Below, in pieces: positions 10,610 to 21,199 of a stretch of DNA of 64,000 nt. Below the pieces are notes generated by a model. It had not been told where the DNA came from and did not search any database. It saw only the letters and a program-made list of their open reading frames with translations. The DNA comes from Chondrus crispus (lineage: Eukaryota; Rhodophyta; Florideophyceae; Gigartinales; Gigartinaceae), in the NCBI RefSeq assembly GCF_000350225.1, contig NW_005179158.1, positions 855,298 to 919,297 on the forward strand. The letters run 5' to 3'. Made by a program: the position numbers and the translations under genes. Positions within the stretch are counted from its first letter, which is position 1; every line of letters starts with the position of its first letter.

Positions 10610-11953
10610 ATGGCAGCGAGCGTGGATTCTAGGTTGCCAGCCGTGCGGTACAGCCAACTCGTCGATGTTGTGGAAACGGTGTCTTTGCCGCTTGGAGACC
10701 TGTGCAATCGCTTATGGGATGCATCGCGAGGCTTTGATGCCGCACCAATTGCAGTGGGCACAACCCTGGCTTCCCTGCTCCAGGATGATCTTTTACCAGA
10801 ACCGGCGCAAAGACTGGTCGCCATCTATGTATTATTTGACATGATTGTCGTGGGCCGCCCGAAGAATGATACCCCCTCCGCCACAGCGGTGGAACGGTTG
10901 ATTGATTCTCCTTTGACCGTGATTCTATTTGGGCTCATTGAGAGGGGAGATGCTCGCCGCGCGGAGCAACTGTTCCTCACCCATTTATTAACGCATTCTC
11001 AGTCAAACGGTGGTGATGGGGCGGTCCCACAAATAGCAGCGGCACGCGCTATCACGCTTTGGGGTGCTTTAGAAAGTGCATTGCAGGGAGGAGCCTCGGT
11101 CCCGAACCGGAACATGTCATCCTTGCGTCAATTGTGGGCGGAAAGACATCCGGAACCTGCTCCCGTGCGTCTGCCACCTGCGAGTGCAACCGTTTCAGAT
11201 CCTGATACCAAGTACGTGGATGAAACTAGTAATCTAGCTAAAGAGCTTCGCGAGGTTGTTTCCTTACAAGACTTCACGCCTTCTTTCACGAGAATACCAC
11301 CGCCGTTCCTTCCCCTTGATGCCCAATGCAAAGAGCTGAGATGGATTGACCCTGAGCCGCTTCACGAAATCTTGTGGGACCCAGATATGGGAATAAGTGG
11401 CGAGCGAGGGAGCGAGGTAAGGGAGCTCATTGAGAAGGCTTGTAAATCCCCGCTCCCCGAAGCCGAACAACAGAAGCTTTTGGCCCAATTGGAGGAAGAC
11501 CCCAAACTCGTCCATTTGTGTGGAATGACACCTCAAAAGTTACCGGACCTTGTACAAAATAACTCCGTCCTTGCTACAGAGTTATTGCTGAAGTTAGTTT
11601 CATCACAGCAGATGCCGCAATATTATTCAGCACTTACCAATATGGACGTGACTGTACATTCAATGAAGGTAGTTGAAGGCCTGACGAATTCTGTACAGCT
11701 GCCAACAGACTTTTTGAACACTTACATCAGTCACTGTATACGCTCTTGCGAAAGTATCCCTGAGAATGAGAAGTATGGACGAAATCATATGGTACGCTTT
11801 GTTTGTCTGTTCTTGAAAAGTCTGATGAGAAACAACATCATTGATGTGCAAGACTTGTTCGTTGAGATACAGGACTTCTGTATTGGACATAGTAGAATTC
11901 GAGAAGTGGCTGATCTGTTTAGATCGCTCAAGATGCACAGTGTCCAGCAATAG
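10610..11953 (+). CDS. CNOT11: CCR4-NOT transcription complex subunit 11, copy 1
   Basis: Subunit of the CCR4-NOT deadenylase that binds the NOT1 N-terminal module with CNOT10. The ATG at 10610 (MAASVDSRLP) gives 447 residues; a TTG 18 nt upstream only extends the frame. The C-terminal domain is diagnostic, with WIDPEPLHEILWDPDMG, the stretch DPKLVHLCGMTPQKLPDLV, LLLKLVSSQQMPQYYSALTN, NIIDVQDLFVEIQDFCI and SRIREVADLFRSLK, all in the order of animal CNOT11. The N-terminal half is more divergent and helical. Within the C-terminal domain this copy has Lys where copy 2 and animal proteins have Glu (HSMKVVEG against HSMEVFKG), and Leu in CLFLKSL where copy 2 and animals have Val. Confidence 0.93.
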   Translation: MAASVDSRLPAVRYSQLVDVVETVSLPLGDLCNRLWDASRGFDAAPIAVGTTLASLLQDDLLPEPAQRLVAIYVLFDMIVVGRPKNDTPSATAVERLIDSPLTVILFGLIERGDARRAEQLFLTHLLTHSQSNGGDGAVPQIAAARAITLWGALESALQGGASVPNRNMSSLRQLWAERHPEPAPVRLPPASATVSDPDTKYVDETSNLAKELREVVSLQDFTPSFTRIPPPFLPLDAQCKELRWIDPEPLHEILWDPDMGISGERGSEVRELIEKACKSPLPEAEQQKLLAQLEEDPKLVHLCGMTPQKLPDLVQNNSVLATELLLKLVSSQQMPQYYSALTNMDVTVHSMKVVEGLTNSVQLPTDFLNTYISHCIRSCESIPENEKYGRNHMVRFVCLFLKSLMRNNIIDVQDLFVEIQDFCIGHSRIREVADLFRSLKMHSVQQ

Positions 11954-12380
11954 GCCCCGTTTTCCGAAACAGCCAAACAATATTAGAAGATGACTGAACA
12001 TGCGGACAAGCAAAGTATTCGCACCTAGTTCCGTGCTGCTGCTGTTGTAAGATATTCTTTCGTGTGGTATCTTCATTCAACCTCCAGTCTTCAGTACTGT
12101 CGAAACGAAATATGTTTACACCATAGTCGTGAGCTTTCTCAGTACGGCAACGATTTGTAGACAGAAAGAGACGCATTTAAAGGAAAAGTGTGCCATGGAA
12201 AATAGTGAAAGTATCTGCTCTTGCGCAAACCAACAATAAATATACAGTTATGCACCCTGTGCATACTCGTAGTTGCCGTTTTGCGAAGTAGAGAAAAAGA
12301 TTCTGCGAGCACATTCAGGAGTTTGAACAGCAGCCGCAGGCTGGGTGCATTCGAACACTATGACAAGTGATGAAACATGG

Positions 12381-12429
12381 TCATCCTCAAGATTATCCCT
12401 CTTCGATAGAGGGATAATCTGGAGGATGA
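12381..12429. repeat. templated inverted insertion at the duplication junction
   Basis: 12381-12402 is the reverse complement of 12408-12429 with one mismatch, around a 5-nt loop. The right arm is native sequence (also at about 9992-10013 in copy 1). The left arm is extra sequence found only at the junction. The native DNA here already contains the small palindrome CTCTTCGATAGAG, which could fold back and prime synthesis. Confidence 0.9.
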
Positions 12430-12478
12430 CCGCTTTGCAAATCGACGTAGACAGTCCGTAGTTGCTTGAGAAACAGCG

Positions 12479-12685
12479 CTAGTCGATTTTCGCTGATATT
12501 TCTGTGCTTGGTATCAGAGCATTGAATTCAACAGGTAGATCTGCCGATGAATTTGGATTTGTGACCGCGACGCATTGAAAGCGTATGTTGCTAACGTGTG
12601 ATTGAGAACAAATGCTCACCTTCCTGATTTTTGAAAAGACTCTCAATGGTGGTCCAATGACGAAAGCCCTGCGCTCATACTGCAT
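12479..12685 (-). pseudogene. truncated second copy of the 549-aa gene
   Basis: The frame begins at the duplicate of the ATG used by the 549-aa gene and matches its first codons exactly. A 2-nt insertion after the codons for LPVEFN then shifts the frame, which stops 12 codons later. The duplication includes only about 70 codons of the gene in any case, so no functional product is expected. Transcription from the duplicated promoter in this direction would run into the 3' flank of CNOT11 copy 1. Confidence 0.85.
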
Positions 12686-13029
12686 TGAACTCAGGACGCC
12701 CTTCCTGATGCTTGCCAAGTCGTTCTTGTGGTGAGCATTTAGAAGAACAACGTTTCCGCTGCTGCAGAATGGACAACTCTCGTTTGCAGAGCGATGGAGA
12801 TATCGAGGTTGACAACGCGTACAGTAGTACTTGTGTGTTTTGCTCCGTTCACAAAAAGCGACAAAAAACAGGTTGGGTCAAATTTGTCATCACAGCTGCC
12901 GGCTCGTTGGAATTCAAAATCTGCTGCTGTTTAGCGACAAACCATTTCGCAATCCCTCCTCATAGTTCATGAAGCCCATGCTTCTGTTCTTGATGCGACA
13001 ACAGACTGCCCTTGTACCTCCCCGTGGTC

Positions 13030-14373
13030 ATGGCAGCGAGCGTGGATTCTAGGTTGCCAGCCGTGCGGTACAGCCAACTCGTCGATGTTGTGGAAACGGT
13101 GTCTTTGCCGCTTGGAGACCTGTGCAATCGCTTATGGGATGCATCGCGAGGCTTTGATGCCGCACCAATTGCAGTGGGCACAACCCTGGCTTCCCTGCTC
13201 CAGGATGATCTTTTACCAGAACCGGCGCAAAGACTGGTCGCCATCTATGTATTATTTGACATGATTGTCGTGGGCCGCCCGAAGAATGATACCCCCTCCG
13301 CCACAGCGGTGGAACGGTTGATTGATTCTCCTTTGACCGTGATTCTATTTGGGCTCATTGAGAGGGGAGATGCTCGCCGCGCGGAGCAACTGTTCCTCAC
13401 CCATTTATTAACGCATTCTCAGTCAAACGGTGGTGATGGGGCGGTCCCACAAATAGCAGCGGCACGCGCTATCACGCTTTGGGGTGCTTTAGAAAGTGCA
13501 TTGCAGGGAGGAGCCTCGGTCCCGAACCGGAACATGTCATCCTTGCGTCAATTGTGGGCGGAAAGACATCCGGAACCTGCTCCCGTGCGTCTGCCACCTG
13601 CGAGTGCAACCGTTTCAGATCCTGATACCAAGTACGTGGATGAAACTAGTAATCTAGCTAAAGAGCTTCGCGAGGTTGTTTCCTTACAAGACTTCACGCC
13701 TTCTTTCACGAGAATACCACCGCCGTTCCTTCCCCTTGATGCCCAATGCAAAGAGCTGAGATGGATTGACCCTGAGCCGCTTCACGAAATCTTGTGGGAC
13801 CCAGATATGGGAATAAGTGGCGAGCGAGGGAGCGAGGTAAGGGAGCTCATTGAGAAGGCTTGTAAATCCCCGCTCCCCGAAGCCGAACAACAGAAGCTTT
13901 TGGCCCAATTGGAGGAAGACCCCAAACTCGTCCATTTGTGTGGAATGACACCTCAAAAGTTACCGGACCTTGTACAAAATAACTCCGTCCTTGCTACAGA
14001 GTTATTGCTGAAGTTAGTTTCATCACAGCAGATGCCGCAATATTATTCAGCACTTACCAATATGGACGTGACTGTACATTCAATGGAGGTATTTAAAGGC
14101 CTGACGAATTCTGTTCAGCTGCCAACAGACTTTTTGAACACTTACGTCAGTCACTGCATACGCTCTTGCGAAAGTATCCCTGAGAATGAGAAGTATGGAC
14201 GAATTCGTATGGTACGCTTTGTCTGTGTCTTCTTGAAAAGTCTGATGAGAAACAACATCATTGATGTGCAAGACTTGTTCGTTGAGATACAGGACTTCTG
14301 TATTGGACATAGTAGAATTCGAGAAGTGGCTGATCTGTTTAGATCGCTCAAGATGCACAGTGTCCAGCAATAG
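13030..14373 (+). CDS. CNOT11: CCR4-NOT transcription complex subunit 11, copy 2
   Basis: Second, intact 447-residue copy of CNOT11, identical to copy 1 over roughly the first 355 residues. The 11 or so base differences I find are confined to about 150 bp (14,085-14,232) and change several residues: HSMEVFKG, LNTYVSHC, YGRIRMV and CVFLKSL. At the E and V positions this copy agrees with animal CNOT11, so it looks more like the ancestral sequence there. It is followed by the native downstream flank. Confidence 0.93.
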   Translation: MAASVDSRLPAVRYSQLVDVVETVSLPLGDLCNRLWDASRGFDAAPIAVGTTLASLLQDDLLPEPAQRLVAIYVLFDMIVVGRPKNDTPSATAVERLIDSPLTVILFGLIERGDARRAEQLFLTHLLTHSQSNGGDGAVPQIAAARAITLWGALESALQGGASVPNRNMSSLRQLWAERHPEPAPVRLPPASATVSDPDTKYVDETSNLAKELREVVSLQDFTPSFTRIPPPFLPLDAQCKELRWIDPEPLHEILWDPDMGISGERGSEVRELIEKACKSPLPEAEQQKLLAQLEEDPKLVHLCGMTPQKLPDLVQNNSVLATELLLKLVSSQQMPQYYSALTNMDVTVHSMEVFKGLTNSVQLPTDFLNTYVSHCIRSCESIPENEKYGRIRMVRFVCVFLKSLMRNNIIDVQDLFVEIQDFCIGHSRIREVADLFRSLKMHSVQQ

Positions 14374-15012
14374 GCCCCGTTTTCCGAAACAGCCAAACAA
14401 TATTAGAAGATGACTGAACATGCGGACAAGCAAAGTATTCGCACCTAGTTCCGTGCTGCTGCTGTTGTAAGATATTCTTTCGTGTGGTATCTTCATTCAA
14501 CCTCCAGTCTTCAGTACTGTCGAAACGAAATATGTTTACACCATAGTCGTGAGCTTTCTCAGTACGGCAACGATTTGTAGACAGAAAGAGACGCATTTAA
14601 AGGAAAAGTGTGCCATGGAAAATAGTGAAAGTATCTGCTCTTGCACAAACCAACAATAAATATACAGCTATGCACCCTGTGCAGATTCATAGTTGCCGTT
14701 TTGGCGAAGTAGAGGAAAAGATTCTGCGAGCATATTCGGGGGTTTGAACAGCAGCCGCAGGCTGGGTGCATACGAACACTACGACAAGTGATGAAACATG
14801 GCTGCTCTAAAGAGGATGTTAAATATCTACTACGAGCGTTGTACTGCTGTTGCCCTGCACTTCTAAAATCACTACACAGACCCACAACGTTACCTCTCTG
14901 TTCTGTTTTACGTTAACATGGTACCCGTCCTATCGCACTGCTCGGCACTGCTGCTGGGGTGAGCGTCACATATATGATGAAGACGCGACACAATAGGCAT
15001 TGTTCGTTTACT
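14374..15012. other. 3' flank of CNOT11 copy 2 and intergenic DNA
   Basis: To 14801 this is the second copy of the duplicated CNOT11 3' flank. The rest separates CNOT11 from the convergent VPS18. An AATAAA at about 14655 could be a polyadenylation signal for CNOT11 copy 2; its counterpart in copy 1 lies near 12235. I see no gene. Confidence 0.6.
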
Positions 15013-18000
15013 TCACAAGCTTGTCTCGAGCGGCAGCACATGGCCGGTATCGAACGGCGCATCAATTGATAAAATGGCATGAGTTCCACATAAAGCACAC
15101 ACTTTCCCTTCACTTTCACCATGCTTGGTTGAAACTCCATGACCACAGCTGTGAACTAATGAACGATGTCCATGAGCTCGGTTTTCCTCTTGTCTCTTGA
15201 TCCGCCAAGTTCGAGCAGTTTCGAGATCCTCTCGCAAACTACTGGTAACCGCGAGAGCTGAAATGGCATCACTCTTTGCTGAATTTGCCAATCGTTTATG
15301 CTCCTCGAGCGAATTCGCTACTGCAGCTTTCACCCGTTCTGTAGCGGACTCAAATGGCTGCATCGAAGTCAGAACATCTTCAATGTGCAGAAGGCCCTTG
15401 CTGCGTTCTACGACGCCGACTGGATCATTGCTCTTGCCTGCTACGAGGCATTGGAGTGACTTCTTCAAACCCTCAGGCATATCAGCTGGCCCCAACCTCC
15501 CAACCTTTGTTTCAGCCAATTTCACGTCGATTTCAACAGCTAGCGTTATCGCAGCCACATGCAGCTTCAGGGCTTGATACAAAAACACGCAAAGCCTGAG
15601 AAAGCCGCCGTTGGCACATGATCGAAGAATTGCACCAAGCGCGTCGTGAGTATCCTCAGACATATCAGTCTTTATGCATGGAGCGATAAGGCAGTCATAA
15701 GAGCGCTGTGCCTCGGCTTCATTACCAAACTCTGCATGCAGCTGAAACAGAAACGTAATCAAAATGCACCAGTCCTTGGAACGAGTCCCTCTGACTGAGT
15801 TTGAATTTCTTCTGCAGTTGTCGAACTTCCAAGACTGAAGGAGATCAAATAGGTACACGTTGACGAGAATGTAGACGGGGCGCATTTGTCTTCATCTTTC
15901 TCTCCACGTGCAACACGAGCGAGCCCTTGCACAACGGTGACGTGGTCGGCAATAGATACATCTTTCTTGAGACATCGAGCTATGGCAGTACTCACCTTTT
16001 GCGGAGCTTGCGGAATAAGTAAGTTTGCAATGCACTGTAACAACTGGCTCATTGTGTCATCGTCCTTTACGACAATAGCATCCTTCAGGAGAGATAGCGT
16101 CTGATCTACTAATCCTCGTCTTGATGATAGTTCCGCTGCCCTTATTACATCTCCAGACAACACTGCAAGCTTCCAGGCTTCCTCATGACAACCGTTGTTG
16201 TTCAATATAGCAAGTGCTGTCTCTGTATTTAAAGCCTTATGTCGATCCGCAAGAAAATGACCGAAGTCCTTCCGAACTTCTTCCTTCCTCTTGATATCCG
16301 TTTCAGAAGAGAGTTGGGATGCGTATAGCTGGACCAGCATGGTTGCCATTATTGTTCTTTGCATGGGTCGTGATATGACCGTCTTATCTAATTTTCGCAC
16401 AAGGTATGTAATGATGTGTCCGGTCATTTCAAGTCGAGGTCCAATACCTAGCTCCCTGAGACCTCCCGACGGTCCTGATCCGGCGCTTCCAGACACTTCA
16501 CCCCTACCTTGGCCTGAGCAGCCTTCCACAATATCCAAGATTACAGTCTCAATCGGCCGATTAGTCTTTGCGTAAAGCTGCGCAGCAGCATCCCAGTTGC
16601 CTTCCGCAGCGGCATGATCTGCTTGCGCTTCTAGGACGGCTTCCCTCGTTTGAAACATGAGCATATCGTCCGGTAAGCCACTCGACACTAGCGGGGCAAG
16701 AGCCATAGCTAAGTCGAACCTCCCCATGGCTTTCGCCGCCTTCCACGCTTCGCTCTGTTCCTCATGAGATGCTCTCAATCTCGCGAATTCTCCGTCTTCT
16801 GTATAGATCCACAATGAATCTGTAAGAACATCTCTGGCGAACCCTGCTGCTGGTGAAGACAGCATCTGCTCTACATGTGAGGCCGAGTCTCGCCCTACAA
16901 ACGTTTGCTTTCCAGAATCTCTCCCACGACTAGAACTGGATATTTCGCTTGGCGTTGGACTTCGTCTTGGCGACTCCCACGGCAGTTCGCGTGGGGCTCT
17001 CTCGTGACTCGTAAGACGTCCTGACGGACTCCAAACCGTCAATCGTTGTGTTAACTGACCGGATATCTGATTAAACGCGTAGACGCTGCCAGGATAAAGA
17101 ACAAGGACATGAAACGCAGACAAATTACATGCCAACGGTACAGAAGAACCGCTGCTCTGTTTAAGGCGTTCCCATGAAATGAGTTCTGTATCCTGAACGG
17201 TAGCAATAACTGTGGAGCGGTTTGCGGCGGATCCCGTATCGCCAGACTCGCTTAAGAGTGTCTCTTCATTTCGCCGTCTTCTCACTGCAAGCTGAGCGTG
17301 AGTAATACCAGCAGACGCGGCCCAAACGAATCTTCTTGAGGCAACACCAGAGTTACCCGTCATAAACTGAAGCTCTGAGGGAAGAACAAACTCACGCTTT
17401 TCCCCTGTCGCAGTATCATCTACTGTATCGGAGGCGCGGTTGACAACTGTGATGCGTCCGTCCGAGAAGAGATCTGAATAGGAGAGTGCATCGGAAAATA
17501 AATACAGGGCTGAAGTGGTAGCGACGGTGCCAACGTACTTTCCCGCGACCTGCTCTACTCGAATTCCATCAATAGGCTCGCCGTTGGGCGCGACCCAGAG
17601 GCGGTGGAGAGCGTCATCCTTCTCGTGCTTATCGTCAATTGTAAGCGAAAATAGAGCCCCAAAAGCTGTACCTAGCAATGCTATGGGTCTCTCAGTGGCT
17701 TGCTTATGTTTTTGCGGTGCCCTAATCCACGAAGCGCTGACACATCGCAACCCCCTAAGTTTGGCGAGCCATCTAGGCCTGACGGGACCCGTACCGCTGG
17801 CGTGGTAGCCGTCAGCATTCCTCAAGATGATGAGGGCCGCGTGCGTGTAAGGATCGGCGTATATGCGGGTGACGGTATTATCAAGCCTGCCGACGCCAAG
17901 CCTTCCGCGAACCTCCTCCTCATGGCCGGAGAGAGTGTCGTGCCGAATGAGACGGCCGCTGGAAGTACCGACCCAGAGGAGCGGGCCGGATACTGCGACA

Positions 18001-18161
18001 GCGGTCACTACATCGGATGACGCAACGGAGATGCGAACCTTCTCGCGACGCAGGTAAAACACTGCGTCGTTGAGTCCTTCTGAACGGTCGTTAAACACAC
18101 GCATTTGCTGCAATGGCTCACGGGCGGTGAGAGTCGAAGCGGAGAGGGTGGCGTTCGACAT
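15013..18161 (-). CDS. VPS18: vacuolar protein sorting protein VPS18 (two exons)
   Basis: Core subunit of the HOPS and CORVET complexes that tether late endosomes and vacuoles. The first about 330 residues have a Pep3/Vps18-type beta-propeller pattern (VVTAVAVSGPLLWVGTSSG, GTAFGALFSLTID). A helical clathrin-repeat region follows (FQTREAVLEAQADHAAAEGNW, ETALAILNNNGCHEEAWKLA). After the intron come LYQALKLHVAAITLAVEID and KGLLHIEDVL, typical of the VPS18 C-terminal part. The best splice reconstruction uses exon 1 15,836-18,161 and exon 2 15,013-15,731 (104-nt intron, phase 1), giving about 1,014 residues. Boundaries are inferred. The terminal zinc region is reduced: CALCG...SIDAPF matches the end of animal VPS18, but the first Cys pair of the RING is not visible. 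It is convergent with CNOT11 copy 2. Confidence 0.88.
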
Positions 18162-20048
18162 GGCACATCAGTCATGGCCTGTTGGCGGTGTATAGAGGAA
18201 TTAAAGTAAGTATGCTAGGAAAAGCCGTGAATTGTAGCTGGGCAGTGTGTGCCAAGCCATGCCCGCAACGGGCGCGAGGAAAGCAAGGCAATGTCCACGC
18301 TGCAGGGGCAGATGCGGTTGGGTATTGCTCGAGTCAAGTAGTACCGACATGGAGCAAAAGTCGGGGGGCATAGGAAGAAGTGTCGAGTTTTGGGCGTGTC
18401 TTATTATCGTCAAATTTATTTATTTTGAATAAAGCAATGCAATACGGTCCACGCACAGTGAGTAGAAAACTTGCAGGCCTGGTGTTTTATTTTAGTATTT
18501 AGCCGCACTTTCTGATCGCAGGCAATGCGCTAAGAGCTAATCGAAAGACGGAGGAAAAGGAAGCAAAGCCAACTCGGAAATATCTCGAACGAGTAAACAA
18601 GCCGTATTATTGAAGAAATAGAAGTTAGCAATCCGTATTTTCCCCACACTATTTTTTAGGAGAGAGGTGATAGAACCACTTGACTGTTATTCTTGAGTAC
18701 ACTACATCACAGCGCAAACGGTCCGTGATCTCCAGGCTAAAAGACGGGGATGGTACCGTGCTAGACAGGCGAGGTACTCTCGAGGCCCGGCGCCTGACTG
18801 CGTGGTGTAACATGACATACAGTACCAATAAGATATGCCATCAATATAGCAAGTGTTCGAAAAGCTCTCAGTTTTAAACTCATTTGCGAACAGGACTTTC
18901 CCGGGGAATTCATTTATGTGAAGGAGAATTTAAAGCCCTCTAATGATGAGCTGCTAGCTTGTGCTTCACAGACTTGCGCTACAGAAGAAAGGGTGTGACG
19001 GATGGCGGGAAGACGATCTGCCTGTTCCTCTCCAGCTAGACATGCATCAGCAATGCCCAGTTTCAGTAGCCCAGTTTCAGTACCTCAAGTTTTCTCACAG
19101 ATGACGCTGATACGGTAGGGTATTATATGTTGTTCTCAGTTGCCTGAGGCATTGTAAATCTTCTTGGAAATGGTATGCCGACATGTTAACTCATAGTCAC
19201 TGATGAATGAGGATGAAATGTAAAATTTGAGTGTAGTATTTCAGTGCTTCTTCGGAAGTACATCATAGCTTATGTCACATATTGCCTGAGTGGAGGAAAA
19301 GATAGACGACTTGAGGATCTCAATCTCGTTGGAGAATCTGAAAGATATGCGAAATAAAATGAAGCACTCCATGAGCAAAAAGTAAGGCCGGGTGTCGCCC
19401 CCAAATTTGCATTTTAACCCAAAAGTAAAAGGAGTTCTGTAAGTGGAGGGACTGTCATACATTTTGGTTTATTGTTTGTGTTGATTGTTGGCTTCTCAAC
19501 GTTGACTCGGGTCCAACTTTTTCTATCGCATAAAGCCTGCGCCGTCCTTCGCCTGAGCATAACTGACGCCATCGAACACATTCGGGCAGGGGACAACCTC
19601 CGTTTAGACCCAGTGGCTGCCTTTCATGCTTATTTCAGCCTGTCAAAAGGGTACACCCGAGTGTACCCTGATATAACCTACGAGCTCCACTCTGCCTCTA
19701 CTGCAGCCAGCCGATGTTTTAACCAAAAAAATATATCCGGCGATTGGAATCCACCAATCTGTGGATGGCATGTGTAATCATTCAGGCTTCTCTTACAGTG
19801 AATCATACTTCTCCTTGTTTCGATTTTACTTCTGTGGCATTCGTCGCCCCGTCTTGGTACCCATTCTACGCTACAACGGAAGTCCTTGGGGTCTCAGCAC
19901 GTTGCCGCACCTCGGACACGACTGGTAGTTCTAGGAAAACACCCTCCACGTCGTTTCAAGCTATTTGTTGCTTCTCAACCATTTTTCAGCTCTGGCAGAG
20001 TGAACGAAGCCTCCTGCTATCGCCCATAAAACAGCAACAACATTCACA
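18162..20048. other. 1.9-kb intergenic region between VPS18 and UBC13
   Basis: These two genes diverge, so both promoters lie here. The interval is AT-richer than its neighbours. Frames up to 172 codons occur near the UBC13 end but show no family resemblance and overlap that gene's first exon and intron. I find no RNA gene or repeat. Confidence 0.5.
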
Positions 20049-20706
20049 ATGGTTTCACTACCGAAACGTATTCTCAAGGTACGTTCGACGCTTTGTCTCT
20101 TGTACCACTATCAAGAAAGAGTTGCCACTGTTTTCAAAAGGTGCCAACCGACTTTCTGTTTTCCACTCCTGTCTCGACTCTCGATGGCGTTGGCTTTTCC
20201 CTTGCCGTCCTTGCTCACCCAACGTTTTCATGTGGTTACTGGTGCTTTTCGTATGTATGTGATTCCTGCGTAACCTTTGACAGGAAACTGATCGACTTCA
20301 GAGCGAGCCAGTCCCGGGCATCAGCGCAGTACCGAGTGACTCGAATGCGAGGCTTTTCTCCGTCGCCATTGCTGGTCCAGAGGAGTCCCCGTATGCTACG
20401 GGTCGCTTTAAGCTAGAGCTCTTCCTTCCGGAGGATTATCCTATGGCTCCTCCGAAAGTTCGCTTCCTTACCAGGATTTACCACCCCAACATCGATCGTC
20501 TCGGCCGAATCTGCCTTGATATTCTCAAGGATAAGTGGAGCCCTGCCCTGCAAATTCGTACAGTGCTCCTTTCCATCCAGGCCCTTCTCTCTGCTCCTAA
20601 CCCGGATGACCCACTCAATAATGAAGCCGCCGATTTATGGAAGAGCCAGGAGGCTGTCGCCATGCAAACCGCTAGAGATTGGACAAAGCAACATGCCATG
20701 GAGTAG
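20049..20706 (+). CDS. UBC13: ubiquitin-conjugating enzyme E2 N, UBC13 (two exons)
   Basis: E2 that, with a UEV partner, builds Lys63-linked ubiquitin chains in DNA-damage tolerance and signalling. Exon 1 (20,049-20,078) encodes [11 protein letters not shown] 205-nt GTACGT...CAG intron follows. Exon 2 starts at 20,284 with [13 protein letters not shown] and runs to the stop at 20,706, giving 150 residues. Visible are the ESNAR-like [20 protein letters not shown], the E2 HPN motif in IYHPNID, the catalytic Cys in [20 protein letters not shown] and [14 protein letters not shown]. These match UBE2N rather than other E2s. Nothing suggests loss of activity. Confidence 0.96.
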
Positions 20707-21199
20707 GTCATGAAGAACAACCAGTAGCTCCACGGATACCTGAATGTGTCTATCGCTGGTACGAAGATGTAACCACTAAGTGGGACGCCGGTTCCGCTGT
20801 TTCGCCCCAGATTTGAACAACTCGTTTACTTTGCTATTGTTACTGCAGCATGCCCGGATGATATTACTGCCATTTTAACAAGATTGCTGCTTCCCTGCGC
20901 CTACCTCCGCCAAATTTGTGCTTAGCCCTATCTCGTCTTATTTCTTTTGTACGCAGCACATGGGACATATCCCTGTGGGTCTCTGGCGGTTCTTATTGGA
21001 TGCTTTTGAAGCTGCTTTTGAAGCTGCTTTCCAAAGCTGTCTAGAAGCAGTGGCCCCAGCATCCAACTCGCACACGCATAGCTTCACCACAAAAGGAACC
21101 CGTACTTTCTGAGGTCGTCTTCAACTCGCTCGCTGGGTTGCAGTGCCAGACCATCCTTTACCAACAGTGTATTTCTCATGATATTCAGTAGCCAAAAAT
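20707..21199. other. intergenic region between UBC13 and the lumenal PPIase
   Basis: Convergent 3' flanks of two genes. A small direct repeat, GCTTTTGAAGCTGCTTTTGA, occurs near 21,002. Nothing else is seen. Confidence 0.55.

Larger units (their letters stand above)
9982..14801. repeat. tandem duplication, about 2.4-kb unit, two copies
   Basis: Copy 1 spans about 9982-12380 and copy 2 about 12398-14801. Each holds the 5' end of the 549-aa gene, the shared promoter and all of CNOT11 plus its 3' flank. The two are nearly identical apart from a few small indels in the promoter (for example a 2-nt insertion at about 12520) and a cluster of substitutions at the 3' end of CNOT11. Native left flank precedes copy 1 and native right flank follows copy 2, as expected for a direct tandem duplication. 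The inserted sequence at the junction is listed separately. Confidence 0.93.
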
